Part shown: positions 16,683 through 24,565 of the stretch, one piece after another
Position numbering within the stretch: the first letter of the stretch is position 1
How the letters are laid out: the number at the start of each line of letters is the position of its first letter
Source of the DNA: an uncultured Acidiferrobacteraceae bacterium
GTDB taxonomy: Bacteria; Pseudomonadota; Gammaproteobacteria; Arenicellales; UBA868
Length of the DNA stretch: 47,291 nucleotides
Reading direction: 5' to 3'
NCBI GenBank assembly: GCA_913062915.1
Contig: CAJXWH010000002.1
Location: 1 to 47,291 of the forward strand
Translations under genes and position numbers: made by a program
Notes under the pieces: generated by a model
Seen by the model: only the letters and a program-made list of their open reading frames with translations
Database searches by the model: none
Told to the model about the DNA's origin: nothing

Positions 16683-18463
16683 GCGGCCTTATGTCTCCGT
16701 GAATCCATGCGTTCAATGACCTTTTGAACCAGGTCTTCGGCTCGTAACGGCACGCCGTCATAGATGAGGACGCTTTCGATGTGTGCCTCCTCGCCACCGT
16801 GCGCAACGATAAGTCTCGCCAATTGACCCGTTGCGTTGTATTCGACGACAAAGACACATGGGCAACCCCGGGTAAAATCCGGCGTCTCGTCAAGCATCGG
16901 CCATAGTGTCTGCAGCTGGTGATATTGGGTTGGGACACCGCGTGCAGCCAGGATATCCATCGCTTCAAGTATCACGCCATGTGTCATGCCAATGCCGACA
17001 AATCCAATATCCGCAGTTTCAACACCGTGGGTAACCGCCCGCGGCAGGTCAGCCTGCATGCTCTGTAACTTGCTCTGACGTTTTTGCATCATACGCGTAC
17101 GGTTACCGGGGTCGGTGGAGACCTGGCCAAACTCGTCATGTTCATTTCCGGTGACAAGCGACATCCCACCAGGCGTACCAGGCGGCGCGAAGGCCGAAAC
17201 ACCGTCTTTGCTGAAAGCATACCGCTTGTAGACCGCCATCCCAGCCAGCGATTCGGCATCCAGACGCTTGCCCCGTTCCACCACCACCTGGCCCTCATCG
17301 ATCGGGTCTATCGTCGCGAGGTTCTGTGAGAGCCCCTGGTCCAGAGCTATGAACACCGGGAGTTGATACTTTTCAGCGAGATTGCAGGCTTTTACAGTGA
17401 TGTGAAAGCACTCCTGCGGGGTGCCCGGCGCAAGGACGATGCGGGGGAAGTCCCCATGACCTCCGTAGACCAGGAGGTTAATGTCACTCTGCTCCGGCTT
17501 GGTCGGCATGCCCGTGCTTGGCCCACTGCGTTGGGAATCAACTACGACCAGCGGAATCTCCGCCATGCCCAGTTGCCCGATACCTTCCTGCATCAGCGAC
17601 AGACCGGGACCCGAAGTCGCGACCATCGTGCGCGTGCCGGTAAGGGCCGCCCCTATAGCCATATTGATCACCGAAAGTTCGTCTTCGGGCTGTCGAACGA
17701 CACCGCCAAACCGAGGTAACCACTTCTGAAGCCACTCCATGATGTCGGTGGAAGGGGTGATCGGATACCCGGCAAAAAAGCGTCCGCCCGCTACGACAAA
17801 CCCAAAGGCGACCGCCTCGTTTCCAGTGATCAGCATATGGGGTTTCGAATCGGCGCTGACGATCTCATAAAGCCCTTCGTCAGCTGCCAACCCGACTTCA
17901 TCGGCGAGCTCATGACCCACTGCCAGCGCGTCAAGGTTGTATTTCAATGCCTCAGCACCGCGCCTGCCAAAACGCTTCTCGAACGCGGCTCGCATATCGT
18001 CGTCATTAAGACCGATCAGGCGCCCCACCACCGCCGAAGAAATGCTGTTTTTGTAAATGTCACTCCTAAACATCCGTACCGCATGCCGGCTGAAAGGAAT
18101 GCCGATCACCCGGGCACCCTCGGGCACGCCACTGTCATCCGGCAAACCGCCACCAGAACTGTCGTATATCACGATGCTGCGATCATTGAGGCGATGGGCC
18201 TGTTTGCGGATCGCAAACAGATCGAAAACGACGATCAGATCAATCTGGCTGCCTATACACAGACGCTCGTCATGACAGGCGCGCAACGTGGCCGCAACAA
18301 TGCCGCCTTTAATGCGCGACAGCACATCACGCTCGGTATAAGCACGCATACCCACTGAACGTAGGACATCGGCCAGTATATTGATCACCGTCAAGGAGCC
18401 GTCACCGCCCTGCCCAGAAACGATGATACTGAGGTCCTCAAGTCGTGGCTTTGAACCGCTCAA
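16679..18463 (-). CDS. 2-oxoacid:acceptor oxidoreductase, gamma-alpha fused subunit
   Basis: A 594-residue fusion. Residues about 10-190 form the gamma domain, with GQGGDGS at 17-23; residues about 205-590 form the alpha domain with GYPITPSTDIMEW at 232-244, ATSGPGLSLMQEG for CoA-side binding and the transketolase-like C-terminal part. This domain order is that of two-subunit KorA-type enzymes. The start codon is TTG and overlaps the stop of the FrhB-like gene as TTGA, so translation depends on coupling. No ferredoxin-like delta subunit is present in the operon; the FrhB-like protein just upstream is the natural electron acceptor candidate. Confidence 0.94.
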   Translation of the reverse strand: MSGSKPRLEDLSIIVSGQGGDGSLTVINILADVLRSVGMRAYTERDVLSRIKGGIVAATLRACHDERLCIGSQIDLIVVFDLFAIRKQAHRLNDRSIVIYDSSGGGLPDDSGVPEGARVIGIPFSRHAVRMFRSDIYKNSISSAVVGRLIGLNDDDMRAAFEKRFGRRGAEALKYNLDALAVGHELADEVGLAADEGLYEIVSADSKPHMLITGNEAVAFGFVVAGGRFFAGYPITPSTDIMEWLQKWLPRFGGVVRQPEDELSVINMAIGAALTGTRTMVATSGPGLSLMQEGIGQLGMAEIPLVVVDSQRSGPSTGMPTKPEQSDINLLVYGGHGDFPRIVLAPGTPQECFHITVKACNLAEKYQLPVFIALDQGLSQNLATIDPIDEGQVVVERGKRLDAESLAGMAVYKRYAFSKDGVSAFAPPGTPGGMSLVTGNEHDEFGQVSTDPGNRTRMMQKRQSKLQSMQADLPRAVTHGVETADIGFVGIGMTHGVILEAMDILAARGVPTQYHQLQTLWPMLDETPDFTRGCPCVFVVEYNATGQLARLIVAHGGEEAHIESVLIYDGVPLRAEDLVQKVIERMDSRRHKAA

Positions 18464-19782
18464 GGGGTGCTTTCCTCGCTCTTCGACTTTGTCTTTTTCT
18501 TTTTTGGCGGAGGCGGCGGTAAAGGCCGCCAGTCCTTCGCCGAACAGCCATCTTCCCAGCCTCTATAGTAATGTTTCGGGTCTAGATTCCCGATGGCCTC
18601 GCGTTCCAAATGTGTCGGCATGAGCGCCGGCAAGGGTCGGTTGCGCTTGTAGCGGGAAAGCCGAACCAGGAGCTCTTTTGACTTTGGCGCCTCGTCCAGT
18701 TCCTTGGTTTCTACCCAGCCCGCTTCAAGCAGTGCCTGCCAGGCGCGGTGCCCGGCCTCGGTTCGAATGACGGTAAAGGTCCATCCGTTGAGTCCAATAC
18801 CACCCAGCCCGATGTCCGCGTTATCTGCTGCGTAATCCATACAGTAAAGACAGGCAGGTCGGGCAAACTTACCAAAGGCCTTCAGTGACCGTGTTTCTTC
18901 ACGTCCATCGCGCAGCTTAATTTCGAGTCGCCCCTTAATATTGATGTTCGTAATATCCCGTTTCGGAACACCCAGATCCTCGGCCAGCCAATCGATGCCT
19001 GCCTCTGTGAAGGCCTCCGAACAGAACAGGCCGATGACCAGCACGATGTTCTTGCGATACCACTCGGCCACATCCAGCCGAATACTCGAGAACTGCTGCT
19101 GGCGCACGCCGTCTACCTGGCAAGGTACGCCGACGACCGCGAGCGGCGCGATGCCTTGTTCCATCGCCTCGACCAGCGCCAGGGTATTCGGCTGATATGA
19201 ATAACGGGAACGGGCGCTGACGAGTACCTCTTCGGGCGTGGTCGCCAATTGTGCATAGCCCATCTGCGGGTTGTCGGGGTCTTCGTTGCCTACCACAACC
19301 CCTTTGAACGCTCCAGTCTGCATGCCATGTATGGCGAGTGCTGAACAGATACCCCCATCCTGCCCCTCATTCAGGATGTATTCCCGGGTCGTCCTCGCGA
19401 GTACAGCATAGGCGTAAGGCCCGAATCCATCGTCGATACTCGGTTCGCGCAACTGCATCTGCCGGGGTAGATCCGTGTCGGTCGGACGCAGCACCGGACA
19501 GGCATCAACGCACAACTCGCAAAAAACACAGGCACTGTTTCGCGAGTCCTGTGGTTTCTCGTTGACGTAATCGAATACGTCGACCGGACAGATGGTGAGG
19601 CAAGCTGCACAACCGATGCATTTGCCGGGATTGACAACCTCTTCCATGAGAAAGTCAACCGCCTTGAAACCCCCTCGGTTGTACTCGGAGCGCCAGGCAT
19701 AAGCCCACTCGTTTGGGTTGGCGCCCTCCTCAAGCAACCTGTGGTAACGCCTTTGCACCTCTTTTGTTAAATCCTGAGTCAT
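18460..19782 (-). CDS. FrhB-like iron-sulfur flavoprotein (coenzyme F420 hydrogenase/dehydrogenase beta-subunit family)
   Basis: A 440-residue protein. The N-terminus holds two 4Cys ferredoxin motifs: C55, C58, C61, C65 (CIGCAACLTICP) and C85, C88, C91, C95 (CVFCELCVDACP). Then follow the FrhB N- and C-domains with GGICSALA (C146), VGVPCQVDG (C221), GLFCSEAF (C254) and CLYCMDYAAD (C311, C314), conserved features of the FAD-containing F420-reducing family (FrhB, FpoF). It ends with a Pro run and a Lys/Ser-rich tail (about 422-440). It is placed between an LLM-type F420 enzyme and the 2-oxoacid oxidoreductase genes. I infer it takes electrons from the oxidoreductase and reduces F420. FrhB relatives also act with other acceptors, so F420 as partner is inferred mainly from the adjacent F420 synthesis genes. 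Confidence 0.92.
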   Translation of the reverse strand: MTQDLTKEVQRRYHRLLEEGANPNEWAYAWRSEYNRGGFKAVDFLMEEVVNPGKCIGCAACLTICPVDVFDYVNEKPQDSRNSACVFCELCVDACPVLRPTDTDLPRQMQLREPSIDDGFGPYAYAVLARTTREYILNEGQDGGICSALAIHGMQTGAFKGVVVGNEDPDNPQMGYAQLATTPEEVLVSARSRYSYQPNTLALVEAMEQGIAPLAVVGVPCQVDGVRQQQFSSIRLDVAEWYRKNIVLVIGLFCSEAFTEAGIDWLAEDLGVPKRDITNINIKGRLEIKLRDGREETRSLKAFGKFARPACLYCMDYAADNADIGLGGIGLNGWTFTVIRTEAGHRAWQALLEAGWVETKELDEAPKSKELLVRLSRYKRNRPLPALMPTHLEREAIGNLDPKHYYRGWEDGCSAKDWRPLPPPPPKKKKTKSKSEESTP

Positions 19783-19795
19783 TCTTTAGTCTGGA

Positions 19796-20131
19796 TTAGA
19801 GCGCGGTTCCGATTTCTGGCAAGAGAAGAAACTTCAAAAGAACCATGGTTATGCCTGGGCACGAAATAAGTGCACCCATCGGAAAGGCCCCACGCAATTT
19901 CCCAAGCGCGAACAATACCAGATTTACTTTCTTATCAAGGCCGGCGGCCACCGAAATCGGCACAACCAGCGTGCTGTTGCGTTTCCCGGTTGAGTCCAGC
20001 GCTACCCCTTTGAATTCGGCCAACGTTGTGAAGCGCTCGTGATCGGTCACAGCAGTGGCACAGGACCACAGTCGACAAGCCGGCACCGAACCCGTCACGA
20101 TAGCAGCGTAAGCGGGCCTGCCTTTGCTCAT
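19796..20131 (-). CDS. Unknown 111-residue protein embedded in the F420 operon
   Basis: The frame fills the gap between the LLM gene (stop at 20138) and the FrhB-like gene (start at 19782) almost exactly, leaving 6 and 13 bases, which argues that it is a real gene of the operon. The codon choice resembles its neighbours. The protein has three Cys (in PACRLWSCATA and LISCPG), a central VVPISVAAGLDKKVNLVLFALG and a hydrophobic C-terminus (GITMVLLKFLLLPEIG). No family recognised and no strong ribosome site is seen, so translation may rely on coupling to the LLM gene. It could be an accessory protein of the FrhB or oxidoreductase complex; this is a guess from position only. Confidence 0.5.
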   Translation of the reverse strand: MSKGRPAYAAIVTGSVPACRLWSCATAVTDHERFTTLAEFKGVALDSTGKRNSTLVVPISVAAGLDKKVNLVLFALGKLRGAFPMGALISCPGITMVLLKFLLLPEIGTAL

Positions 20132-20137
20132 GGACGG

Positions 20138-21091
20138 TTACATTGCCGGGCCGATGACGTCGGCAAAGTACTGCATGCTGTCGAGTGACTGCTCCAGCGT
20201 GTCCCGCTGGAAATTTAGCATCAGACCCTGTACGCCGGACTCGGCGAGTGCAGCGACATCCTCGGCGATCTGTTCGACCGTCCCGCTCAGCAGTTGGCGG
20301 CTGCCATCATCAAGGGTCAGAGTCTTTGTCTCATCGAACCACAGCGCACAGTACACCAGCGAGATGCTCGCCGGATCACGGTTCTCTTCGGTCGCAATTT
20401 CGCCCAGTCGCCTGACAGCGCTGACAAACTGCCCGATCGAGCCCAGTGGGTAACGGGGGTTGTTGCCGATTGGGTACCAGGTATCCCCGTACCGCGCCGC
20501 GCGTCGCAACGCTGGGCCGCTCTCACCACCGATCCATATCGGCGGATACGGTTTCTGCCGTGGCTTGGGGAGAAAGCTGATGTTCTGGAACCGGACGAAC
20601 TCACCTTCGAACGCCGGATCGTCCTCGGTCCATAGTATTTTAAATGCCCGCAGGTACTCGTCGGTCACCCGCCCACGCTGGTCGAATGGCGGCGCACCGA
20701 GTGCCTCGAATTCTTCCCGCATCCAGCCGGCGCCAACACCGAGTGTCATTCGCCCATGCGAAAGCACATCGATAGTTGCTACGAGCTTGGCGGTTTCCAC
20801 CGCCCCACGGTGCGGTATCACCGTAATCGATGTCACCAGTCGGATCTTCCCGGTCAGTGCAGCAAGGAAGGACAGCACACTAAACTGGTCGAAACAAAAT
20901 CCCGATGCGGAACCCGGAAACTCACCCGACGCACTATAGGGATAGCGCGAGTCGATTCTCCGAGGCACCACGATATGATCGGGTACGGCAAGGTAAGCAA
21001 AGCCGAGTTCGTCCGCGCGCCGTGCTAATTGTCCGATCGATTCCGGTTCTGCCAGCGGCCCACGCGTAGGAATAGTCATTCCAATGTCCAT
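20138..21091 (-). CDS. LLM class F420-dependent oxidoreductase
   Basis: A 317-residue luciferase-like TIM-barrel enzyme (TIGR03619-like). It starts MDIGMTIPTRGPLAEPESIG, contains FAYLAVPDHIVVPRRI, TSITVIPHRGAVETAKLVAT and the family hallmark GRMTLGVGAGWMREEFEALG, then PYPPIWIGGESGPALRR. The ATG at 21091 was chosen over one eight codons upstream because GAGGAG stands six bases before it. LLM enzymes transfer hydride between F420H2 or FMNH2 and small organic substrates. F420 is likely here because the gene leads the F420 operon. Substrate unknown. Confidence 0.93.
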   Translation of the reverse strand: MDIGMTIPTRGPLAEPESIGQLARRADELGFAYLAVPDHIVVPRRIDSRYPYSASGEFPGSASGFCFDQFSVLSFLAALTGKIRLVTSITVIPHRGAVETAKLVATIDVLSHGRMTLGVGAGWMREEFEALGAPPFDQRGRVTDEYLRAFKILWTEDDPAFEGEFVRFQNISFLPKPRQKPYPPIWIGGESGPALRRAARYGDTWYPIGNNPRYPLGSIGQFVSAVRRLGEIATEENRDPASISLVYCALWFDETKTLTLDDGSRQLLSGTVEQIAEDVAALAESGVQGLMLNFQRDTLEQSLDSMQYFADVIGPAM

Positions 21092-21176
21092 GTTGATCTC
21101 CTCGCTGTTGGCCATCGACGATTCGCAGGCATTCTAACGTACTCGCTCTGTCGCGCCCTGAACGGACTCCTCAGGC

Positions 21177-21260
21177 CGATCGGTATCTGGTGATCGGCAT
21201 CGCATTGGCGGCTCGCGGGGACCAATTCAATTGTCCCCGTTCCACCGGTGATACCGATCG
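21177..21260. repeat. Nested inverted repeat (cruciform-like intergenic element)
   Basis: An 11-base perfect inverted repeat, CGATCGGTATC at 21177-21187 and GATACCGATCG at 21250-21260, encloses a second near-perfect palindrome at 21216-21239 (arms CGGGGAC and GTCCCCG around AATT repeats). It lies in the 265-base gap between two LLM oxidoreductase genes on the same strand. No T-run follows on either strand, so it is not a typical rho-independent terminator. It may be a REP-like element, a processing site or a regulator-binding site upstream of the F420 operon. Confidence 0.6.
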
Positions 21261-21356
21261 TTACCCGGTGCCCACGGGTTAACGATCAGATTAAGGTGAC
21301 TCAGCCGTTGCTACCAACGACCGATCTGTAGAACTCATCAGAACAGATGTCACCGA

Positions 21357-22196
21357 TCATGCAGTCAGCAATTCGGTGTACTGATCCAGCAGCGGCATTA
21401 CCACGTCCTGCCCTTCCGATGGCAGGGCCAGCAAAACCCGCAGGACCCCAGCTTCCCGGCACTTCTCAAGGTAGTGCTCTTCCGGCGGAGCCCTGAACAC
21501 ACTGACCGAGATGGAATCCATGTCCCGACCTGCTTCATCGGCATAAACGCGTAATTCGTCCATGCCGGCACCCGGATCAGTCATCTTATTTCCGCGCGGG
21601 AGCCAACCATCGCAAAACTCCACGATCCGCCGCAGGCTGTATTTGGTCTCGCCGCCCAACAAGACCGGAGGATACGGTTTCTGCACCGGCTTCGGCCACG
21701 ACCAGACAGGATCAAAGTGCGTGAATGCCCCATCGTAGGCAGCCTCTTCCTCGGTCCAAATTGTCTGCATGGCTTTCACATGGTCGACCATGACGCGAAA
21801 GCGGTCATCGAACGCAATACCATGGTTCTCAATCTCGTCCTGGTTCCATCCCGCACCGATGCCGAACTCAAACCGTCCACCGGAAAGCACATCCAGGCTG
21901 GCCACAGCTTTGGCCGTCACGATCGGGTCACGTTGACTCACCAGGCAGATTCCGGTACCAACGCGAAGCGTCCGGGTCGCCGCGGCAGCTGCTGACAAGA
22001 CGACAAAAGGATCGAGGCAGTTGGCATACTCCCGGGGCAGCGGTTCACCGCCAGGAAATGGCGTTCGCCTGCTCACGGGAATATGCGTGTGCTCTGGGAC
22101 AAACAGCGACTCGAAGCCCCGGTCTTCCAGCGCCCGGGCAAGATCGACGACGGAAATTGAGTATTTTGTTGGAAAAATGTACACACCTATCTTCAT
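21357..22196 (-). CDS. LLM class F420-dependent oxidoreductase
   Basis: A 279-residue luciferase-like enzyme with the same scaffold as the neighbouring LLM protein: MKIGVYIFPTKYSI at the start, ESLFVPEHTHIPVSRRT, GTGICLVSQRDPIVTAKAVA, GGRFEFGIGAGWNQDEIENH and PYPPVLLGGETKYSLRR. An AGGAGGTGA ribosome site lies just before the ATG. It is a paralogue, not a copy, of the gene at 20138 and is about 38 residues shorter, mainly at the C-terminus. A 265-base gap with a nested inverted repeat separates it from the F420 operon; it may be transcribed with it or alone. F420 is the probable cofactor; substrate unknown. Confidence 0.93.
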   Translation of the reverse strand: MKIGVYIFPTKYSISVVDLARALEDRGFESLFVPEHTHIPVSRRTPFPGGEPLPREYANCLDPFVVLSAAAAATRTLRVGTGICLVSQRDPIVTAKAVASLDVLSGGRFEFGIGAGWNQDEIENHGIAFDDRFRVMVDHVKAMQTIWTEEEAAYDGAFTHFDPVWSWPKPVQKPYPPVLLGGETKYSLRRIVEFCDGWLPRGNKMTDPGAGMDELRVYADEAGRDMDSISVSVFRAPPEEHYLEKCREAGVLRVLLALPSEGQDVVMPLLDQYTELLTA

Positions 22197-22450
22197 TGCG
22201 AGTCACCTCCTCTATTCAATCGTTTAAATTTACCTAAGTCTAACTTGCGAGGGATCCCGGCGACTCTCGAAACCAAAGGCGGGCATTTCCAGCCACCTTT
22301 GCACACATCGAGGCAGACCACATTTCATGGATATCCATTCGGCCATCTTCTAGAATTCAAATGAATCACCGCTACCGGGTCAGTAGACCGGCGTTTCGCT
22401 GTAACTTACGTGGTGAACCAGTATTGTTGCCTTAAAAAAGGAATGCATTC

Positions 22451-23275
22451 GTGTCTTTTGTCAACCTTGCAACCGGAATCAAGATGTACTACGAGATTGA
22501 GGGACAAGGGGAACCCTTGTTGCTGATCATGGGTACCGCTGCGGACCACAATACCTGGTCTGCACAGGTCTCAGCATACCGTAACCACTACACGGTAATC
22601 ACATATGACGCACGAGGAACGGGTCAATCCACCCACCCTCAGGGCAAAGAGGAATACTCGATGCAGATTCTCGCTGAAGATGCAGCGGCGCTACTGGACG
22701 AGTTGGACATTAGTCGAGCCCACGTGAGTGGCTTGTCCCTCGGCAGTGCTACGGCCCAGGAACTGGCCATCAATCATCCAGACAAGGTGGCATCACTACA
22801 GCTGCATGGAACGTGGGGATTCTCGGACGAGTGGTTCGTCCGCATGATCGATACAAATGAGTATCCGGTACTGCGGGGTGATTTCGAGATGTATATTCGT
22901 ACCGCGCTGCTGTGGGTAGCGAGTCCAGCGTTCATCAATGACCAGTCGGATGATGTCTCTGCTTTCGAGAGGGGGTTCATCCTCGAAAACCCGTATCCTC
23001 CCTCTAGACACGGAATGTTGGGGCATTTTCACGCAGACAAGACCCACGATGCATTGGATCGGTTAGGTGTCATTACCGCCCCCACCCTCGTTACGTCGGG
23101 TGAGATGGATTGGCAGGTGCCGACACGGTATGGACTCGAGGTACAAAGACGAATACCTGGTGCCGCCATGTACGTCTTCCGTGGCGCCCATTCGAGCCAT
23201 ATCGCTTTCTATGAAATGGCTGACGAGTGGAACGAGTACACACTGGCGTGGCTACAACGCCGGGAAGTGTTGTAA
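22451..23275 (+). CDS. Alpha/beta hydrolase
   Basis: A 274-residue hydrolase read from GTG, with AAGGA about ten bases upstream. The nucleophile elbow GLSLG places Ser96, the acid is Asp220 in SGEMDWQVP and the base is His247 or His250 in GAHSSH. The oxyanion segment is LLLIMGTAADHNTW, where Met-Gly replaces the common His-Gly. YDARGTGQS (about 52-60) is typical of the epoxide hydrolase, haloperoxidase and esterase groups. It is divergent from the LLM gene at 22196, sharing a 254-base upstream region. Reaction unknown. Confidence 0.9.
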   Translation: MSFVNLATGIKMYYEIEGQGEPLLLIMGTAADHNTWSAQVSAYRNHYTVITYDARGTGQSTHPQGKEEYSMQILAEDAAALLDELDISRAHVSGLSLGSATAQELAINHPDKVASLQLHGTWGFSDEWFVRMIDTNEYPVLRGDFEMYIRTALLWVASPAFINDQSDDVSAFERGFILENPYPPSRHGMLGHFHADKTHDALDRLGVITAPTLVTSGEMDWQVPTRYGLEVQRRIPGAAMYVFRGAHSSHIAFYEMADEWNEYTLAWLQRREVL

Positions 23276-23281
23276 GCCGAC

Positions 23282-23295
23282 TGGGCATTCGCCCA
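23282..23295 (+). terminator. Short hairpin after the alpha/beta hydrolase gene
   Basis: TGGGC-ATTC-GCCCA forms a five-pair stem seven bases after the hydrolase stop codon. No T-run follows, so termination is uncertain; it could instead protect the message end. Confidence 0.3.
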
Positions 23296-23440
23296 CCGTG
23301 ACGTCATCCATTGGAACATTGCCCACCGATTTTGAACCATCGATTCGATTCACAATGTCATCACATCGGGTCGTTTCGAATATGGCGAACGTCGCACAGA
23401 TCACATTTTCATCGACTTGAATGAGTGTAAACTGAAGCTA

Positions 23441-23465
23441 ACAATAAACGGATGCAATTTATTGT
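23441..23465. promoter_or_regulatory. Putative operator of the XRE-family gene
   Basis: A perfect 8-base inverted repeat, ACAATAAA and TTTATTGT, separated by nine bases, lies 35 bases before the regulator's ATG. Size and placement suit a site for a dimeric Cro/C1-type repressor acting on its own gene. A loose TTGAAT-like -35 at 23418 would place the -10 region over the left arm. This is seen in the sequence; the autoregulation is inferred. Confidence 0.5.
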
Positions 23466-23499
23466 GATTTTAACTTCATGAGTAGAGGAGATATTGTCA

Positions 23500-23880
23500 A
23501 TGACAAGCGCCGCAAGACGCCTTAAAAAACTTCGTAGCAAAGCCGGCCTCAATCAAAGCCAGCTCGCAAGATCTGTAAATGTCACCCGGGCCGCAGCCTC
23601 GCGGTGGGAACAAGGCGATATTGATTCCATCCTGGCACGAAACGCAATCCGAGTTGCGGACACGCTTGACACCAGCGTTGAATATCTTTTTACCGGAAAA
23701 CAACCATGCACTCAGATCGATGTCGATGCGCTTTCAAGAGCCATCCGAATTGTCGAGCAAGTACTGAAAAATTTGACCCCTAAAGGCAAAGCAACCATTG
23801 TTGCTTTGGTCTACCAATTGATCCTGAATGACCAACCTGTATCAAAAAACGTGGTCCGCCAACTAAAAGAAGCAGCGTAA
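23500..23880 (+). CDS. XRE-family helix-turn-helix regulator
   Basis: A 126-residue protein. An HTH_3 domain covers about residues 6-65 (LRSKAGLNQSQLARSVNVTR, then AAASRWEQGD). The C-terminal half is helical (AIRIVEQVLKNLTPKGKATI) and probably dimerises. The ATG at 23500 is preferred over a TTG two codons earlier because GAGGAG lies nine bases before it but only three before the TTG. An 8-base inverted repeat stands upstream. It is convergent with the PAS-like gene. It probably represses its own promoter and perhaps neighbouring genes; the target is unknown. Confidence 0.88.
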   Translation: MTSAARRLKKLRSKAGLNQSQLARSVNVTRAAASRWEQGDIDSILARNAIRVADTLDTSVEYLFTGKQPCTQIDVDALSRAIRIVEQVLKNLTPKGKATIVALVYQLILNDQPVSKNVVRQLKEAA

Positions 23881-23913
23881 CTTATTCAGCCTGCAAATCC
23901 CTGTCGATGAACC

Positions 23914-23931
23914 GGGGCTTCATCAGGCCCC
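23914..23931. terminator. G/C hairpin between the convergent XRE and PAS-like genes
   Basis: GGGGC and GCCCC arms enclose an eight-base loop, 34 bases after the XRE stop. It lacks a clear T-run but sits where a terminator for either or both convergent genes is expected. Confidence 0.35.
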
Positions 23932-23978
23932 GTCCATTCAATGGGGCAATCGAGACAGTCCTTCGACGACGTTTCGAA

Positions 23979-24431
23979 TTAGTGCTCGACGGAAAATTTT
24001 TCTTTAAGAAAAACGATCTTCGCGTTGGATCGTCTCGAAACCTTACCGATATCGAACCTCTCGACGGTTACCGAACTGAGGACAAATGCGCGGCCAGCGA
24101 TTCCTATCAGCTGTATGTCATGGGACACGTCATGCACTTTCCCATCATAGGCGAGCAACGGCCGGCGGGATTTTGAAAAACCCAACACCTCTATAGATTC
24201 GAAAATCTGGTTGTTATATTCCTCGATTTCGTCTGTCGGACACCGTTCTCGGTAATGAGTCCCCTTAAGATCATCTCTTGCAACCAAGTCGTAAAACATT
24301 GAATTGCAGTCCATCAACCTACCATCCAGACTGCTAATCACATACGGGGTATCTAATTCTTCTCCCGGTAGGAGCGGGCCCGCGCGCAGCGCCGACTGTA
24401 GCGACGATATGATACGGCGTTCGATCGACAT
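23979..24431 (-). CDS. PAS-like sensory protein
   Basis: A 150-residue cytoplasmic protein. Residues about 28-60 (TPYVISSLDGRLMDCNSMFY, then DLVARDDLKG) have the look of a PAS domain start: an N-terminal strand, a DGR turn and the CNxxF helix. The rest (about 85-125) could supply the remaining strands. There is no output domain, so it may signal by protein contact or belong to a PAS-only group. A GGGAGATAC leader precedes the ATG. Upstream is a very A/T-rich stretch of about 130 bases that likely contains its promoter. It converges on the XRE gene, but a functional link is not shown. Confidence 0.65.
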   Translation of the reverse strand: MSIERRIISSLQSALRAGPLLPGEELDTPYVISSLDGRLMDCNSMFYDLVARDDLKGTHYRERCPTDEIEEYNNQIFESIEVLGFSKSRRPLLAYDGKVHDVSHDIQLIGIAGRAFVLSSVTVERFDIGKVSRRSNAKIVFLKEKFSVEH

Positions 24432-24565
24432 AAGTGTATCTCCCTTGGAGTTGTCTACTTAAAGATTGCAAATGCTAGGATTTATTATTGGCCAGATGTT
24501 AATCATAAACTGAGTTTTTAATTATATTTATAATATTAATCTATAGCTCAACAATATCGCTGTAA
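24432..24565. other. A/T-rich intergenic stretch
   Basis: This 134-base gap is strikingly A/T-rich, with runs such as TTTTTAATTATATTTATAAT. It follows the S9 peptidase gene and precedes the PAS-like gene on the minus strand, so promoter elements of the latter are expected. No gene is seen. Confidence 0.5.

Noticed and set aside
18460-19782. Reading of the FrhB-like gene as part of an F420-reducing hydrogenase
   Set aside because: No hydrogenase large or small subunit or maturation protease is present; its partners are 2-oxoacid oxidoreductase subunits.
22240-22338. Minus-strand frame of 32 codons upstream of the LLM gene region
   Set aside because: Too short, no ribosome site and no family pattern.
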